DNA from: Rhodobacter calidifons | GTDB taxonomy: Bacteria > Pseudomonadota > Alphaproteobacteria > Rhodobacterales > Rhodobacteraceae | Assembly (NCBI RefSeq): GCF_011174775.1 | Contig: NZ_JAANHS010000002.1 | Location: forward strand, 124,001-188,000 | Reading direction: 5' to 3' | DNA length: 64,000 nucleotides | Part shown: positions 1 through 8,777 of the stretch, in pieces | How positions within the stretch are numbered: the stretch's first letter is position 1 | Layout: each line of letters starts with the position of its first letter | Notes under the pieces: model-generated | Seen by the model: only the letters and a program-made list of their open reading frames with translations | Told to the model about the DNA's origin: nothing | Databases searched by the model: none | Position numbers and translations under genes: made by a program

Positions 1-60
1 TGGCAGAAGGAATACGAGGCCCAGGCCGCCCGGTCGCGCCGGATTCTGGCGGCGGAATGA
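1..60 (+). CDS. C-terminal end of a formate dehydrogenase alpha subunit (partial)
   Basis: The first 19 codons form an open frame that ends WQKEYEAQAARSRRILAAE followed by TGA, and overlap the fdhD start by the usual ATGA. The rest of the gene lies outside the window. The identity rests mainly on context: in the NAD-dependent, molybdenum-containing formate dehydrogenases of Rhodobacter and relatives (fdsGBACD) the large catalytic subunit gene comes directly before fdsC/fdhD and fdsD, which are the next two genes here. Too little is left to see any cofactor motif. Confidence 0.6.
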   Translation, partial: WQKEYEAQAARSRRILAAE

Positions 61-857
61 AGGGCGCGCGGGCCACGCCCCGGCTGGTGTTCGGGACTTC
101 GGTTGCGGCCGGAGAACGGGTGCTGCCCGAGGAAGTGGCCGTGGCGCTGTCATTCAACGGGACGACGCAGGCGGTGATGATGGCAACGCCCGCGGATCTG
201 GAGGATTTCGGTGTGGGCTTCGCCCTGACCGAGGGGATTGCCCGGCCCGAGGAGATCCTGTCGGTCGAGGTGGTCGAGGTCGCGCGGGGCTGGGACGTGC
301 AGGTCTGGCTGCGCCCCGAGGCCGAGGCCCGGCTGGCGGCGCGGCGGCGGGTGATGGCAGGGCCGGTGGGCTGCGGGCTGTGCGGGATCGACTCGATCGA
401 CCAGGCGCTGCGCGAGGTGCCGGTGGTGCCGCCCTCGCCATTCCGGATGACGCCTTCGCAGGTGCTGGCGGCGGTCGCGGCGCTGCCGGGGCAGCAGCGG
501 CTGCACGACGCGACGCGGGCGGTGCATGGCGCGGCGTTCTGGAACGGGCGGATCGCCCTGGCCCGTGAGGACGTGGGGCGGCACAACGCGCTGGACAAGC
601 TGGTCGGCGGGATGCTGCGGGAGGGGATCGCTCTGCCGGGTGCGGTGGTGCTGACCAGCCGCGTCTCGACCGACATGGTGCAGAAGGTGGCCATGCTGGG
701 CGCGCCGATGGTGATTGCGGTTTCAGCCCCGACGGTGGCGGCGGTGGATCTGGCCGAGGCTGCGGGGATCACCCTTGTGGCTGTGGCGAGGGGGGAGCGT
801 TTCGAGGTCTTCTCGCATACGGATCGGATTGTGACGGAGGAAGCCCGTGTCGGTTGA
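57..857 (+). CDS. fdhD: Formate dehydrogenase accessory sulfurtransferase FdhD (FdsC)
   Basis: 266 aa, usual length for the family. FdhD/FdsC carries sulfur to the molybdenum cofactor, or protects the sulfurated cofactor, before insertion into the formate dehydrogenase catalytic subunit; it is cytoplasmic. The conserved cysteine pair is visible as GCGLCG at residues 105-110 (C106, C109). The downstream stretch LAREDVGRHNALDKLVGG is the family's signature around the cofactor-binding region. The ATG overlaps the preceding stop by four bases and the 3' end overlaps fdsD by eleven bases, so the three genes are one translationally coupled operon. Confidence 0.93.
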   Translation: MKGARATPRLVFGTSVAAGERVLPEEVAVALSFNGTTQAVMMATPADLEDFGVGFALTEGIARPEEILSVEVVEVARGWDVQVWLRPEAEARLAARRRVMAGPVGCGLCGIDSIDQALREVPVVPPSPFRMTPSQVLAAVAALPGQQRLHDATRAVHGAAFWNGRIALAREDVGRHNALDKLVGGMLREGIALPGAVVLTSRVSTDMVQKVAMLGAPMVIAVSAPTVAAVDLAEAAGITLVAVARGERFEVFSHTDRIVTEEARVG

Positions 858-1074
858 AAAGATCACCCGGATGGCGAATGATATCGCGAAGTTCATGGAA
901 TCGAAGCCGCATGACGAGGGCGCGGCGCTGCTGGCGGCCCATATCAACGATTTCTGGGATCCCCGGATGCGGCGGCAGCTGTTCGAGATCCTGGATGCCG
1001 GCGGGGCGGGGCTGCGGCCGCTGGTGATCGACGCGGCCGGCGCGATCCGGCGGCCGGTGCCCGCAGCGGCCTGA
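847..1074 (+). CDS. fdsD: Formate dehydrogenase delta subunit FdsD
   Basis: 75 aa with a GTG start inside the end of fdhD. The sequence opens MSVEKITRMANDIAKFMES and contains HINDFWDPRMR, characteristic of the small delta subunit of NAD-dependent formate dehydrogenases. In related organisms FdsD is a non-redox subunit needed for a stable active complex. It is the last gene of the operon: the next gene is on the opposite strand and a tandem hairpin follows its stop. Confidence 0.9.
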   Translation: MSVEKITRMANDIAKFMESKPHDEGAALLAAHINDFWDPRMRRQLFEILDAGGAGLRPLVIDAAGAIRRPVPAAA

Positions 1075-1085
1075 TCCCGGGGGCG

Positions 1086-1133
1086 CCGGAATTCTGAAGA
1101 AGAATTCCGGTCCGGAAATCGTTCGATTTCCGG
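1086..1133. repeat. Tandem-hairpin repeat, copy 1 (family TH), probable bidirectional terminator
   Basis: Two perfect inverted repeats side by side: CCGGAATTC at 1086-1094 pairs with GAATTCCGG at 1102-1110, and CCGGAAATCG at 1112-1121 pairs with CGATTTCCGG at 1124-1133. The element fills the gap between the convergent fdsD and rfbA ends. Related modules occur at 50718-50784 and 63792-63859, with a similarly built but differently worded element at 5656-5715. Confidence 0.8.
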
Positions 1134-1142
1134 TGGCGGGCG

Positions 1143-2015
1143 TCAGTCGCGCAGAACGCCGGCGAGATGCGCACCGTAGCTCGACTTGCCGAAGACCTGC
1201 GCCTGGCGTTCCAGTCCGGCGCGGTCGATCCAGCCCTGACGGAAGGCGATCTCGTCCGGCGAGCCGACCTGCATCCCCTGCCGGTCCTGAAGCGTGCGGA
1301 CGAAGTTCCCGGCATCCAGCAGGCTGCCCGGCGTGCCGGTATCGAGCCAGGCGAAGCCGCGGCCCATGCGTTCGACCCGGAGGCTGCCCTCGGCGCGGTA
1401 GTGTTCCAGGACATCGACGATTTCCAGCTCGCCGCGCGGCGAGGGCCTGATCGTCGCGGCAATGTCCGGCGCGCGGCCGTCGAGGAAGTAGAGGCCGGTG
1501 ATCGCGAAGCTCGAGGGGGGGACCTTCGGTTTCTCGACGATCCGGGTGACGCGGCCGTCGGCGTCGAAGGCCGCGACGCCATAGCGTTCGGGGTCGGAGA
1601 CATGGTAGCCGAACACGGTGCCCCCCGAAGCCTGCCCGCTGGCGCGATGCAGGATTTCGGGCAGGCCGTGGCCGAAGAAGATGTTGTCCCCAAGGCACAT
1701 GGCGGAAGGCGCGCCCGCCAGGAAATCGCGCGTCAGAAGGTAGGCCTGCGCCAGGCCCTCGGGCCGTTCCTGGACAACCCAGGTGAAGCTGACGCCCCAT
1801 TGGCGGCCGTCGCCCAGCAGGCGCTGGAACTGGGGCTGATCCTCGGGGGTGGTGATGATCGCGATCTCGCGGATGCCCGCAAGCATCAGGACCGAGATCG
1901 GGTAATAGATCATCGGCTTGTCGTAGATCGGCAGAAGCTGTTTCGACACGCCCAGCGTGATCGGCCAGAGGCGCGAGCCGGTGCCTCCGGCGAGGAGGAT
2001 GCCTTTGCGGGTCAT
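1143..2015 (-). CDS. rfbA: Glucose-1-phosphate thymidylyltransferase RfbA
   Basis: 290 aa, typical length. Catalyses dTTP + glucose-1-phosphate to dTDP-glucose, the first step to dTDP-L-rhamnose for surface polysaccharide. The nucleotidyltransferase loop LAGGTGSRLWP begins at residue 8, followed by GVSKQLLPIYDKPMIYYP and, later, CLGDNIFFGHG and EIVDVLEHY. The ATG at 2015 was chosen over an upstream in-frame ATG because the family starts two or three residues before the glycine loop and this start overlaps the rfbD stop as ATGA. Last gene of the rfbCBDA operon. Confidence 0.96.
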   Translation of the reverse strand: MTRKGILLAGGTGSRLWPITLGVSKQLLPIYDKPMIYYPISVLMLAGIREIAIITTPEDQPQFQRLLGDGRQWGVSFTWVVQERPEGLAQAYLLTRDFLAGAPSAMCLGDNIFFGHGLPEILHRASGQASGGTVFGYHVSDPERYGVAAFDADGRVTRIVEKPKVPPSSFAITGLYFLDGRAPDIAATIRPSPRGELEIVDVLEHYRAEGSLRVERMGRGFAWLDTGTPGSLLDAGNFVRTLQDRQGMQVGSPDEIAFRQGWIDRAGLERQAQVFGKSSYGAHLAGVLRD

Positions 2016-2857
2016 GAGCGCAACTCCTTCACGATCGCTTTCAGCCCCTCGCGCCAGTCCGGGCGCGGGAGGCCGAATGCAGCGGTGAATGCCCGACAAT
2101 CGAGGCGGGAATTCAGCGGGCGTCTGGCCGGGGTGGGGTATTCGCTGGTCGGGATGTCGGTGATCCGGCAGGAAAGTCCGGCCTCGGCCATGATACGCCT
2201 TGCGAAATCGGCCCAGCTGGTGTCGGGGGCGCCCGAGAAGTGATGGGTGCCGCCGGGGGTGCCGTCGGCCATGGCTCTGGCGGTGGTCAGCAGCGCCTCG
2301 GCGATGGCTGCGGCGGGGGTCGGGCCGCCGATCTGGTCGGCGACGACGTTGAGGCTTTCGCGTTCGGTCCCGAGGCGAAGCATGGTTTTCACGAAGTTCG
2401 CGCCGTGGGCGGAGACGACCCAGGAGGTGCGCAGGATCAGATGCTTGCCACCTGCCGCCCGCACGCCCTGTTCCCCGGCCAGCTTGGAGCGGCCATAGGC
2501 GCCAAGCGGGGCTGTCGGGTGGTCGGGGGCGAAGGGCTGGTCGCCCGCGCCGTCGAAAACATAGTCGGTGGAGACGTGGAGGAAGCGGATGCCCCTGGCG
2601 GCGGCGGCCCTGGCCATGGCGGCGGGGGCATCGCCGTTGACCACGGTTGCGGCGGCTTCCTCGGCCTCGGCCTTGTCCACGGCGGTCCAGGCGGCGGCGT
2701 TGATAACGGCGTCGGCGTCCGAAGCCGCGATGGCGGCGGCGCAGGCGGCGGGGTGCATCAGATCGGCCTGATCGCGGCCGAGGTAGGTGGCGTCGGGGGC
2801 GAGGCGCTGAAGTTCGCGCGCGACCTGGCCGGTCTTGCCGAACACGAGGAGCTTCAT
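2012..2857 (-). CDS. rfbD: dTDP-4-dehydrorhamnose reductase RfbD
   Basis: 281 aa. Performs the last step, NAD(P)H reduction of dTDP-4-keto-rhamnose to dTDP-L-rhamnose. It opens with the Rossmann motif [17 protein letters not shown]; the short-chain dehydrogenase YxxxK is YGRSK (Y121, K125), preceded by [10 protein letters not shown]. The chosen ATG overlaps the rfbB stop by four bases, while the longer upstream extension is Pro/Arg-rich and not family-like. Confidence 0.95.
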   Translation of the reverse strand: MKLLVFGKTGQVARELQRLAPDATYLGRDQADLMHPAACAAAIAASDADAVINAAAWTAVDKAEAEEAAATVVNGDAPAAMARAAAARGIRFLHVSTDYVFDGAGDQPFAPDHPTAPLGAYGRSKLAGEQGVRAAGGKHLILRTSWVVSAHGANFVKTMLRLGTERESLNVVADQIGGPTPAAAIAEALLTTARAMADGTPGGTHHFSGAPDTSWADFARRIMAEAGLSCRITDIPTSEYPTPARRPLNSRLDCRAFTAAFGLPRPDWREGLKAIVKELRS

Positions 2858-3891
2858 GCCCGGCCCAGCCTTTCGCCCACGCCCTGCCGGTTCAGGAGCG
2901 GGCGCCACCAGGCTTCGTTGTCGAGATACCAGCGGACGGTGCGGCGCAGGCCCTCTTCCACGGTCACGCTTGGCCGCCAGCCCAGTTCCTCGCGGATGCG
3001 GGTGGGGTCGATGGCATAGCGGGCGTCATGGCCGGGGCGGTCGGTGACGAAGGTGATCTGGTCGGCATAGGGCGTGGCCTTCGGCGCCATCTCGTCGAGA
3101 AGCGCGCAGATCGTGCGCACGAGGTCGATGTTGCGGCGCTCGTTCTCGCCGCCGATGTTGTAGCTGCGGCCGATCCGGCCCTTCTCCAGCACAAGGAGGA
3201 GGGCGTCGGCGTGGTCCTCGACATACAGCCAGTCGCGGACGTTTTTGCCCGTGCCGTAAACCGGGATGGGTTTGCCGTGCAGCGCGTTCAGGATGACGAC
3301 CGGGATCAGTTTCTCGGGAAAGTGGTAGGGGCCGTAGTTGTTCGAGCAGTTGGTCAGGACGACCGGCAGTCCGTAGGTTTCGTGCCAGGCGCGGACGAGG
3401 TGGTCGGAGGCAGCTTTCGACGCGGAATAGGGTGAACGGGGGTCGTAGGGGGTTTCCTCGGTGAACCGGCCTTCCGGGCCGAGGGAGCCGAAGACCTCGT
3501 CGGTGGAGATGTGGTGAAAGCGGAAGCTGTCGGGTTTCCCCTGCCGCATCCAGTGGGCGCGGGCGGCCTCCAGCAGGTTGAAGGTGCCGGTGATGTTCGT
3601 CTGGATGAAATCCGCCGGGCCGTCGATGGAGCGGTCCACATGGCTTTCGGCGGCCAGGTGCATCACGGCGTCGGGGCTGTGGGTCGCGAAGATGCGGTCC
3701 AGCGCGGCGCGGTCGCGGATGTCGGCCTGTTCGAAGCTGTAGCGGTTGGAGCTGGCGACCGGGGCCACGTTGGCGGCATTCGCGGCATAGGTCATGGCGT
3801 CGAGGTTGACCACTTCGTGACCTCGGGCAACGGCCAGGCGGACGACGGCAGAGCCGATGAAGCCGCAGCCTCCGGTGACGAGCAGTTTCAT
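2854..3891 (-). CDS. rfbB: dTDP-glucose 4,6-dehydratase RfbB
   Basis: 345 aa. Converts dTDP-glucose to dTDP-4-keto-6-deoxyglucose using bound NAD+. Visible are the nucleotide-binding GGCGFIG (residues 7-13), the catalytic STDEVFG (T130, D131, E132) and YSASK (Y155, K159), plus [17 protein letters not shown], which is diagnostic for this enzyme among extended short-chain dehydrogenases. Start overlaps the rfbC stop as ATGA. Confidence 0.97.
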   Translation of the reverse strand: MKLLVTGGCGFIGSAVVRLAVARGHEVVNLDAMTYAANAANVAPVASSNRYSFEQADIRDRAALDRIFATHSPDAVMHLAAESHVDRSIDGPADFIQTNITGTFNLLEAARAHWMRQGKPDSFRFHHISTDEVFGSLGPEGRFTEETPYDPRSPYSASKAASDHLVRAWHETYGLPVVLTNCSNNYGPYHFPEKLIPVVILNALHGKPIPVYGTGKNVRDWLYVEDHADALLLVLEKGRIGRSYNIGGENERRNIDLVRTICALLDEMAPKATPYADQITFVTDRPGHDARYAIDPTRIREELGWRPSVTVEEGLRRTVRWYLDNEAWWRPLLNRQGVGERLGRA

Positions 3892-4448
3892 TGCGGCTCC
3901 CGGCGGAAGGGGATGCCGATGTCGGCGAGCAGAGGGGCCCGGGCGTCCTTGTCCGACAGGATCGGCGTGGTGGTGCCCCAGTCGATGCCAAGCGCGGGGT
4001 CGTCCCAGCGGACGGCGCCGTCATGGTCGGGGCTGTAGAGGTCGGAGCATTTGTACTGCACCTCGGTGTCGTCGGTCAGGGTGACGAAGCCGTGCAGGAA
4101 GCCCTTGGGGACGAAGAGTTGCCGCCCGTTTTCGGGGGTCAGTTCGATGGCGACATGGCGTCCGTAGGTCGGCGAGCCAGTGCGGATGTCGACGGCGACA
4201 TCCAGGATCGCGCCGCGCGAACAGCGGACCAGCTTGTCCTGGGCGCGGGGCGGGGACTGGAAGTGCAGGCCGCGGAGCGTGCCTCTGGCGGCCGAGAAGG
4301 AGTGGTTGTCCTGCGCCCAGGGCAGGTCGAGCCCGGCATCGGCCATCCGCGCTGCGTTCCAGGTTTCCATGAACCATCCGCGCGCGTCGCCGAAGCGGCG
4401 GGGGGTGAGGATCAGGACCTCGGGCAATGCGGTGGGGTCAATCTGCAT
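3888..4448 (-). CDS. rfbC: dTDP-4-dehydrorhamnose 3,5-epimerase RfbC
   Basis: 186 aa after trimming an upstream extension. Epimerises dTDP-4-keto-6-deoxyglucose at C3 and C5. Cupin-fold signatures are [27 protein letters not shown] (H62, the catalytic His region) and the [10 protein letters not shown] strand, with [13 protein letters not shown] near the active-site Tyr. First gene of the four-gene rhamnose operon; its promoter should lie in 4449-4599, the gap shared with the divergent dehydrogenase gene at 4600. Confidence 0.95.
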   Translation of the reverse strand: MQIDPTALPEVLILTPRRFGDARGWFMETWNAARMADAGLDLPWAQDNHSFSAARGTLRGLHFQSPPRAQDKLVRCSRGAILDVAVDIRTGSPTYGRHVAIELTPENGRQLFVPKGFLHGFVTLTDDTEVQYKCSDLYSPDHDGAVRWDDPALGIDWGTTTPILSDKDARAPLLADIGIPFRREPQ

Positions 4449-4599
4449 GGGTGAAACTCGGACGGCACGGCTGCGGCAGACTTGCGACGAACGGGGGCGC
4501 AATGCAAGCCAAGATGGCCGGGAAACAGTCTGTTTGCGGGGTTTTGCCGGGTCGCATCCTGGGCTATCACGAGGGCCGCAGTCTGGGGAAGGACGGGAC

Positions 4600-5649
4600 A
4601 TGACTCATCTTTGGGTGCGCGCGGAACAGCGGCCGAACGAGGAACGCGTGGGACTGACGCCCGAGGGCGCGGCGGCGCTGGTCAAGGCGGGGATCCGGGT
4701 GACGGTGGAGAAGTCCTCGGTCCGCGCGATCCCGCTGGAGGGCTATGTGGCGGCGGGCTGCGAGATCGCGGAAGAGAACCTGTGGCCGAAGGCGCCTGCC
4801 GATGCGATCATCTTCGGGCTGAAGGAACTGCCGGAGGATGGCACGCCGCTGACGCACCGGCACATCATGTTCGGCCATGCCTACAAGGGGCAGCCGGCGG
4901 GGCGGGTGCTGTTGCAGCGGTTCAAGGCGGGCGGCGGGACGCTTTACGATCTGGAATATCTGGTGGACGAGACCGGGCGTCGGGTGGCGGCCTTCGGCTA
5001 TTGGGCGGGCTATGCCGGCGCTGCGGTTTCGCTGAAATGCTGGGCGGCGCAGCAGCGGGGCGGGATTGCCGGGCCGGTCAGGAAGGTGGCGTCGAAGGAG
5101 GCGCTGCTGGCGCAACTGGGTGAGGAGTTGGCCGGGCTGGGTCGGCCCCGGGCGATCATCATCGGCGCGCTGGGCCGGGTGGGGACGGGGGCGGCGGACC
5201 TCTGCACGGCGATGGGCGTCGAGGTCACCCGGTGGGACATGGCCGAGACGGCAAGCGGCGGGCCCTTCCCGGAAGTGTTGCAGCACGAGATCTTCCTGAA
5301 CTGCATTCTTGCGCGTCCGGGCTGTCCGGTGTTCGTGCCCGCCTCGGCCAAGACGGATGCGCGCAAGCTGACGGTGATCGGGGATATCGCCTGCGATCCG
5401 ACCTCGGACTTTTCGCCGATCAAGGTCTATGACCGGGCGACGGACTGGGATGTTCCGGCCTTGCGGGTCCATGACGACCCGCCGCTGGACGTGACGGCGA
5501 TCGACAATCTGCCCAGCCTGATGCCGGTGGAATCCTCGCAGGACTATGCGGCGCAGCTGTTGCCGTCGCTGCTGACGCTGAACGACCTTGGCTCCGGCGT
5601 CTGGGGGCGGGCCAAGGTGGAATTCGACAGGCACGTCGCGGGCGTGTGA
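4600..5649 (+). CDS. Saccharopine dehydrogenase, lysine side (LYS1/LKR type)
   Basis: 349 aa with an alanine-dehydrogenase-like N-terminal domain and a Rossmann motif GALGRVGTG at 189-197. K75 (GLKELPE) and H93 (FGHAYKGQ) are placed like the two catalytic residues of fungal saccharopine dehydrogenase. These enzymes join lysine and 2-oxoglutarate to saccharopine or the reverse. Because bacteria make lysine by the diaminopimelate route and a glutamate-forming partner follows, catabolism (lysine-ketoglutarate reductase activity) is the likelier role. The ATG at 4600 follows GGAAGGACGGGAC and fits the family N-terminus; the open frame extends upstream but without similarity. Cofactor preference cannot be read here. 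Confidence 0.82.
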   Translation: MTHLWVRAEQRPNEERVGLTPEGAAALVKAGIRVTVEKSSVRAIPLEGYVAAGCEIAEENLWPKAPADAIIFGLKELPEDGTPLTHRHIMFGHAYKGQPAGRVLLQRFKAGGGTLYDLEYLVDETGRRVAAFGYWAGYAGAAVSLKCWAAQQRGGIAGPVRKVASKEALLAQLGEELAGLGRPRAIIIGALGRVGTGAADLCTAMGVEVTRWDMAETASGGPFPEVLQHEIFLNCILARPGCPVFVPASAKTDARKLTVIGDIACDPTSDFSPIKVYDRATDWDVPALRVHDDPPLDVTAIDNLPSLMPVESSQDYAAQLLPSLLTLNDLGSGVWGRAKVEFDRHVAGV

Positions 5650-5655
5650 GCGGGG

Positions 5656-5715
5656 GCGAATCTTTTCGGAAAGATTTGCAAGAGTTTTCGCAAACTCTTG
5701 CCGCCAGACGGCAAG
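5656..5715. repeat. Tandem-hairpin element, copy 2 (family TH-like), inside an operon
   Basis: Three consecutive or overlapping inverted repeats: GCGAATCTTT (5656-5665) with AAAGATTTGC (5670-5679, one G-T pair); GCAAGAGTTT (5678-5687) with AAACTCTTGC (5692-5701), perfect; CTTGCCG (5697-5703) with CGGCAAG (5709-5715). It lies between two codirectional genes that probably work together. No T-run follows the hairpins, so processing or mRNA stabilisation is as likely as termination. Confidence 0.75.
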
Positions 5716-5732
5716 CGGAGGGGAGAAAGACC

Positions 5733-6884
5733 ATGACGATCCACTGGTGCGGCACGGGGCTGTCGTCGATTCCGGGCCTGAGGCGGCTGATCGAGGCGGG
5801 GCATCCGGTCACGGTCTGGAACCGCACGGTCGAAAAGGCCCGCGCCGAGGTTGGCGACCTGACGCAGGACATCCGGGCGTTTTCGCTGGAGACCCTGGCC
5901 GAGGCGCTGAAGCCCGGCGACATCGCGGTGTCGATGTTGCCTGCGGATCAGCATGTGGGGATCGCCAGGCTGTGTCTGGAGAAGGGGGCGAACTTCTGTT
6001 CGTCCTCCTACATCGCGCCCGAGATGCGGGCGCTGGATGAGGATTTCCGCGAGGCGGGGCTGGTGTCGATCAACGAGGTCGGCCTCGACCCCGGGATCGA
6101 CCATTTGATGGCGCATGATCTGGTGGCGCGCTATCGGGCGTCGAAGGTCTATGACAACGACAACGTGCTGAGCTTTACCAGCTACTGCGGCGGCGTGCCG
6201 AAAGAGCCGAACGCCTTCCGTTACAAGTTCTCCTGGGCTCCGGCGGGGGTGCTGAAGGCGTTGCGGTCTCCGTCCCGCAGCCTGCGGCATTTCACCGAAC
6301 TGCGGGTGGCGCGGCCCTGGGATGCGATCAGCCGTTACGACGCACCGCTGCCGGTGCCGGAGAGTTTCGAGGTCTACCCCAACCGCGACAGCTATCCGTT
6401 CATGGAGGAATACCGCTTCGAGAAGCACTGGAAGGTCAAGGACTTCGTTCGTGGCACGATAAGGCTGAACGGCTGGGCCGATGCCTGGGCTCCGATCTTC
6501 CGCGAGATCGAGGCGCTGGAAGGCAAGCCGCTGGCCGAGATCAACGCGGCGCTGGAGGCACGGGCGGCGGCGCTGTTGAAAGAAAACGCCTACGCGCCGG
6601 GAGAGCCCGACCGGGTGGTGCTGTTCGTGGCACTGAAGGCGGAGCGCGACGGGAAGCCGGTGTTCCATCAGACCTGGGCGATGGATGCCTGGGGCGATGT
6701 GCGCGGGACGGCGATGGGGCGGCTGGTCTCGGTCCCGGTGTCGCTGGCGATCCAGGCGGTGCTGAACCGCGAGATTCCGGCGGGCGTCCACGGCGCGCCA
6801 CATGACCCGAAGCTGGTGGCGCGCTGGCTGGATCAGGTCGGCCATCTGGCGCAGTTCCTGCGGCGGATCGACCATCTGGGCTGA
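5733..6884 (+). CDS. Saccharopine dehydrogenase, glutamate-forming (LYS9/SDH type)
   Basis: 383 aa. The N-terminus MTIHWCGTGLSSIPGLRRLIEAGH is a shortened Rossmann start; GANFCSSSYIAPEMRALDEDF, NEVGLDPGIDHLMAHDL and YCGGVPKEPNAFRYKFSWAP are hallmarks of the saccharopine dehydrogenase (L-glutamate-forming) family, which splits saccharopine into aminoadipate semialdehyde and glutamate. The ATG at 5733 has a strong GGAGGGGAGAAAG site upstream. It sits 83 bases after the LYS1-like gene; together they match the two halves of the animal and plant bifunctional lysine-degrading enzyme and the saccharopine route known in some marine alphaproteobacteria. Confidence 0.85.
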   Translation: MTIHWCGTGLSSIPGLRRLIEAGHPVTVWNRTVEKARAEVGDLTQDIRAFSLETLAEALKPGDIAVSMLPADQHVGIARLCLEKGANFCSSSYIAPEMRALDEDFREAGLVSINEVGLDPGIDHLMAHDLVARYRASKVYDNDNVLSFTSYCGGVPKEPNAFRYKFSWAPAGVLKALRSPSRSLRHFTELRVARPWDAISRYDAPLPVPESFEVYPNRDSYPFMEEYRFEKHWKVKDFVRGTIRLNGWADAWAPIFREIEALEGKPLAEINAALEARAAALLKENAYAPGEPDRVVLFVALKAERDGKPVFHQTWAMDAWGDVRGTAMGRLVSVPVSLAIQAVLNREIPAGVHGAPHDPKLVARWLDQVGHLAQFLRRIDHLG

Positions 6885-6898
6885 CGGCACCCGCTGAC

Positions 6899-6960
6899 GG
6901 CTCCTCGTTCGGCTTCGCCTTCCCGTCGCGGGCGACGGGCGGGTGCTGACGAGAGCATCG
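6899..6960. repeat. CTCCTCGTTCGG-type intergenic repeat, copy 1 (family CTCG)
   Basis: Begins CTCCTCGTTCGGCTTCGCC and contains a perfect hairpin, CCCGTCGC (6922-6929) with GCGACGGG (6932-6939). Similar sequence recurs at 14222-14252 (inverted), 16789-16854 and 60296-60347. All copies are in gaps near gene ends, so a role as terminator or REP-like element is plausible. Confidence 0.55.
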
Positions 6961-7031
6961 ACGCGCGGTGCGGTTTTGCCTATCATCCCGCCACGACCCG
7001 GGGAAAACCGGGCAAGCGAGCGAGGCGGGGC

Positions 7032-8765
7032 GTGGGCGAAACCGGCAAGAGGTCAGGACGTCTTGACCGGCTGGCCGATCGGCTGGCCCTGCTGAGTGCG
7101 CGGCGCGTGCGGGCGGCGCGCGGATTCGTGTCGCAGCCCGAACCGCGGTCGATGGGCCTGGTGACACGGGGCCGGCAGCTGGTGCAGGGCTCTGTCCTTC
7201 TGGCCGGCAACCTGGTCGAGGCGCCGGACGGCCGGTTCTGGGACATCGAGCCACCGGATCGCGCCTTTGCCGAAGAGGCGCAGGGCTTTGCCTGGCTGGA
7301 CGATCTTGCGGCCCTGGGCACCCGGGACGCCAGGGCGCGGGCCCAGGCCTGGACCTGGGACTGGATCGCGCGCCATGGCCGGGGCCGCGGCCCGGGCTGG
7401 ACGCCGGACCTGACCGGGCGGCGGATCATCCGCTGGGTGCACCACGCCACCTTCCTGCTGGCCGGGCGGGGTCAGGACGATACCGAGGCCTTCTTCCAGT
7501 CGCTGTCGCAGCAATCGGCCTATCTGGCCCGGCGCTGGCAAGGCGCCGCCCCGGGCCTGCCGCGGTTCGAGGCCCTGACCGGCCTGGTCTATGCCGGGAT
7601 CTCGCTGATCGGGATGGAGGCCCTGACCGGCCCGGCAACCGAGGCGCTGGCCAGGGCCTGCGAGACCGACATCGACGGGGAAGGCGGCCTTGCGACACGG
7701 AACCCCGAGGAATTGCTGGAGGTCCTGACCCTCTTGACCTGGTCGGCCGCCGCCTTGACCGAGGCCGGCCAGACCGTGCCGCAGCAGGTGCAGGACGCGA
7801 TCCTGCGCATCGCCCCGGCCTTGCGCGCACTGCGCCACTCGGATGGCGCGCTGGCCCGGTTTCACGGCGGCGGCAGGGGGGCAGAAGGGCGGCTGGAGCA
7901 GGCGCTGGCCTCGGCGGGTGTCTGGGGCGGGGCGCCACCGGTGATCGCGATGGGCTATGCCCGGCTGTCGGGCGGGCGGACGACGGTGATCGTCGATGCC
8001 TCCTCGCCGCCGGGCGGGCGGGCAGCCGAGACGGCGCATGCCTCGACAGCGGCCTTCGAGCTGACCTCGGGCCGCCGGCCGGTGGTGGTGAACTGCGGGT
8101 CGGGGCTGACCTTCGGCCCGATGTGGCGGCTGGCGGCACGGGCGACCGAATGTCATTCTGTGCTGGCGATGGACCGGGTGTCGTCCTCGCGCCTCTATCC
8201 GACCGGCGAGGCCTTGCAGTATCGCGCCGCCGTCACCGCCTCGCGCATGACCATGGGCAGCGAGGGGACCGACCTGTACCTCGCGCATGACGGCTGGGTC
8301 CGGACCCATGGGCTGACCGCCAGCCGCAGCCTGACGCTGAGCCATGACGGGCGGCGCCTGTCGGGGGTCGAGGCGCTGACCGCGCTGAAGGCCGAGGCGC
8401 GCAAGCGGTTCGAGGAGGTGATGACCGCCTCGGCGATGCAGGCGGGGCGCTTTGCGGTGCGGTTCCACCTGCACCCGGATGTCGATGCGGCGCTGGACAT
8501 GGGCGGCGCGGCGGTGACCCTGAGGCTGCGCAGCGGCGAGATCTGGATCTTCCGCTTCACCGGGCCGGCCGAACTGTCGCTTGACCCCTCTGCCTATCTG
8601 GAAAAGGGGCGATTGCACCCCCGGCCAAGCCTGCAAATCGTGCTTCGGGGCGAGGCAAGGGGCTTCGAGACACGCCTGGGCTGGACCTTGGCGAAGGCAA
8701 AGGATACTCCGCTGGCCATCCGGGATCTGGAGGGCGTGGAGCCCGAGGATCCCCTGGCAGAGTGA
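7032..8765 (+). CDS. Heparinase II/III family protein
   Basis: 577 aa, GTG start. The heparinase II/III-like catalytic region is at about residues 330-560 (VNCGSGLTFGPMWRLAARATECHSVLAMDRVSS, then LAHDGW and FHLHPDVDAALDMGG); the N-terminal half is an alpha-helical toroid-like region. No signal peptide is obvious despite the polysaccharide-lyase relationship. In Rhodobacterales this gene commonly sits just before purH, as here (12-base gap), but its substrate is not known and the placement suggests a house-keeping role in envelope glycan handling rather than heparin degradation. Confidence 0.85.
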   Translation: MGETGKRSGRLDRLADRLALLSARRVRAARGFVSQPEPRSMGLVTRGRQLVQGSVLLAGNLVEAPDGRFWDIEPPDRAFAEEAQGFAWLDDLAALGTRDARARAQAWTWDWIARHGRGRGPGWTPDLTGRRIIRWVHHATFLLAGRGQDDTEAFFQSLSQQSAYLARRWQGAAPGLPRFEALTGLVYAGISLIGMEALTGPATEALARACETDIDGEGGLATRNPEELLEVLTLLTWSAAALTEAGQTVPQQVQDAILRIAPALRALRHSDGALARFHGGGRGAEGRLEQALASAGVWGGAPPVIAMGYARLSGGRTTVIVDASSPPGGRAAETAHASTAAFELTSGRRPVVVNCGSGLTFGPMWRLAARATECHSVLAMDRVSSSRLYPTGEALQYRAAVTASRMTMGSEGTDLYLAHDGWVRTHGLTASRSLTLSHDGRRLSGVEALTALKAEARKRFEEVMTASAMQAGRFAVRFHLHPDVDAALDMGGAAVTLRLRSGEIWIFRFTGPAELSLDPSAYLEKGRLHPRPSLQIVLRGEARGFETRLGWTLAKAKDTPLAIRDLEGVEPEDPLAE

Positions 8766-8777
8766 CAGGGTAGCCCC

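Noticed and set aside
7053-8636. Minus-strand 527-codon frame opposite the heparinase-like gene
   Set aside because: Gln/Arg/His-rich shadow with no domain.
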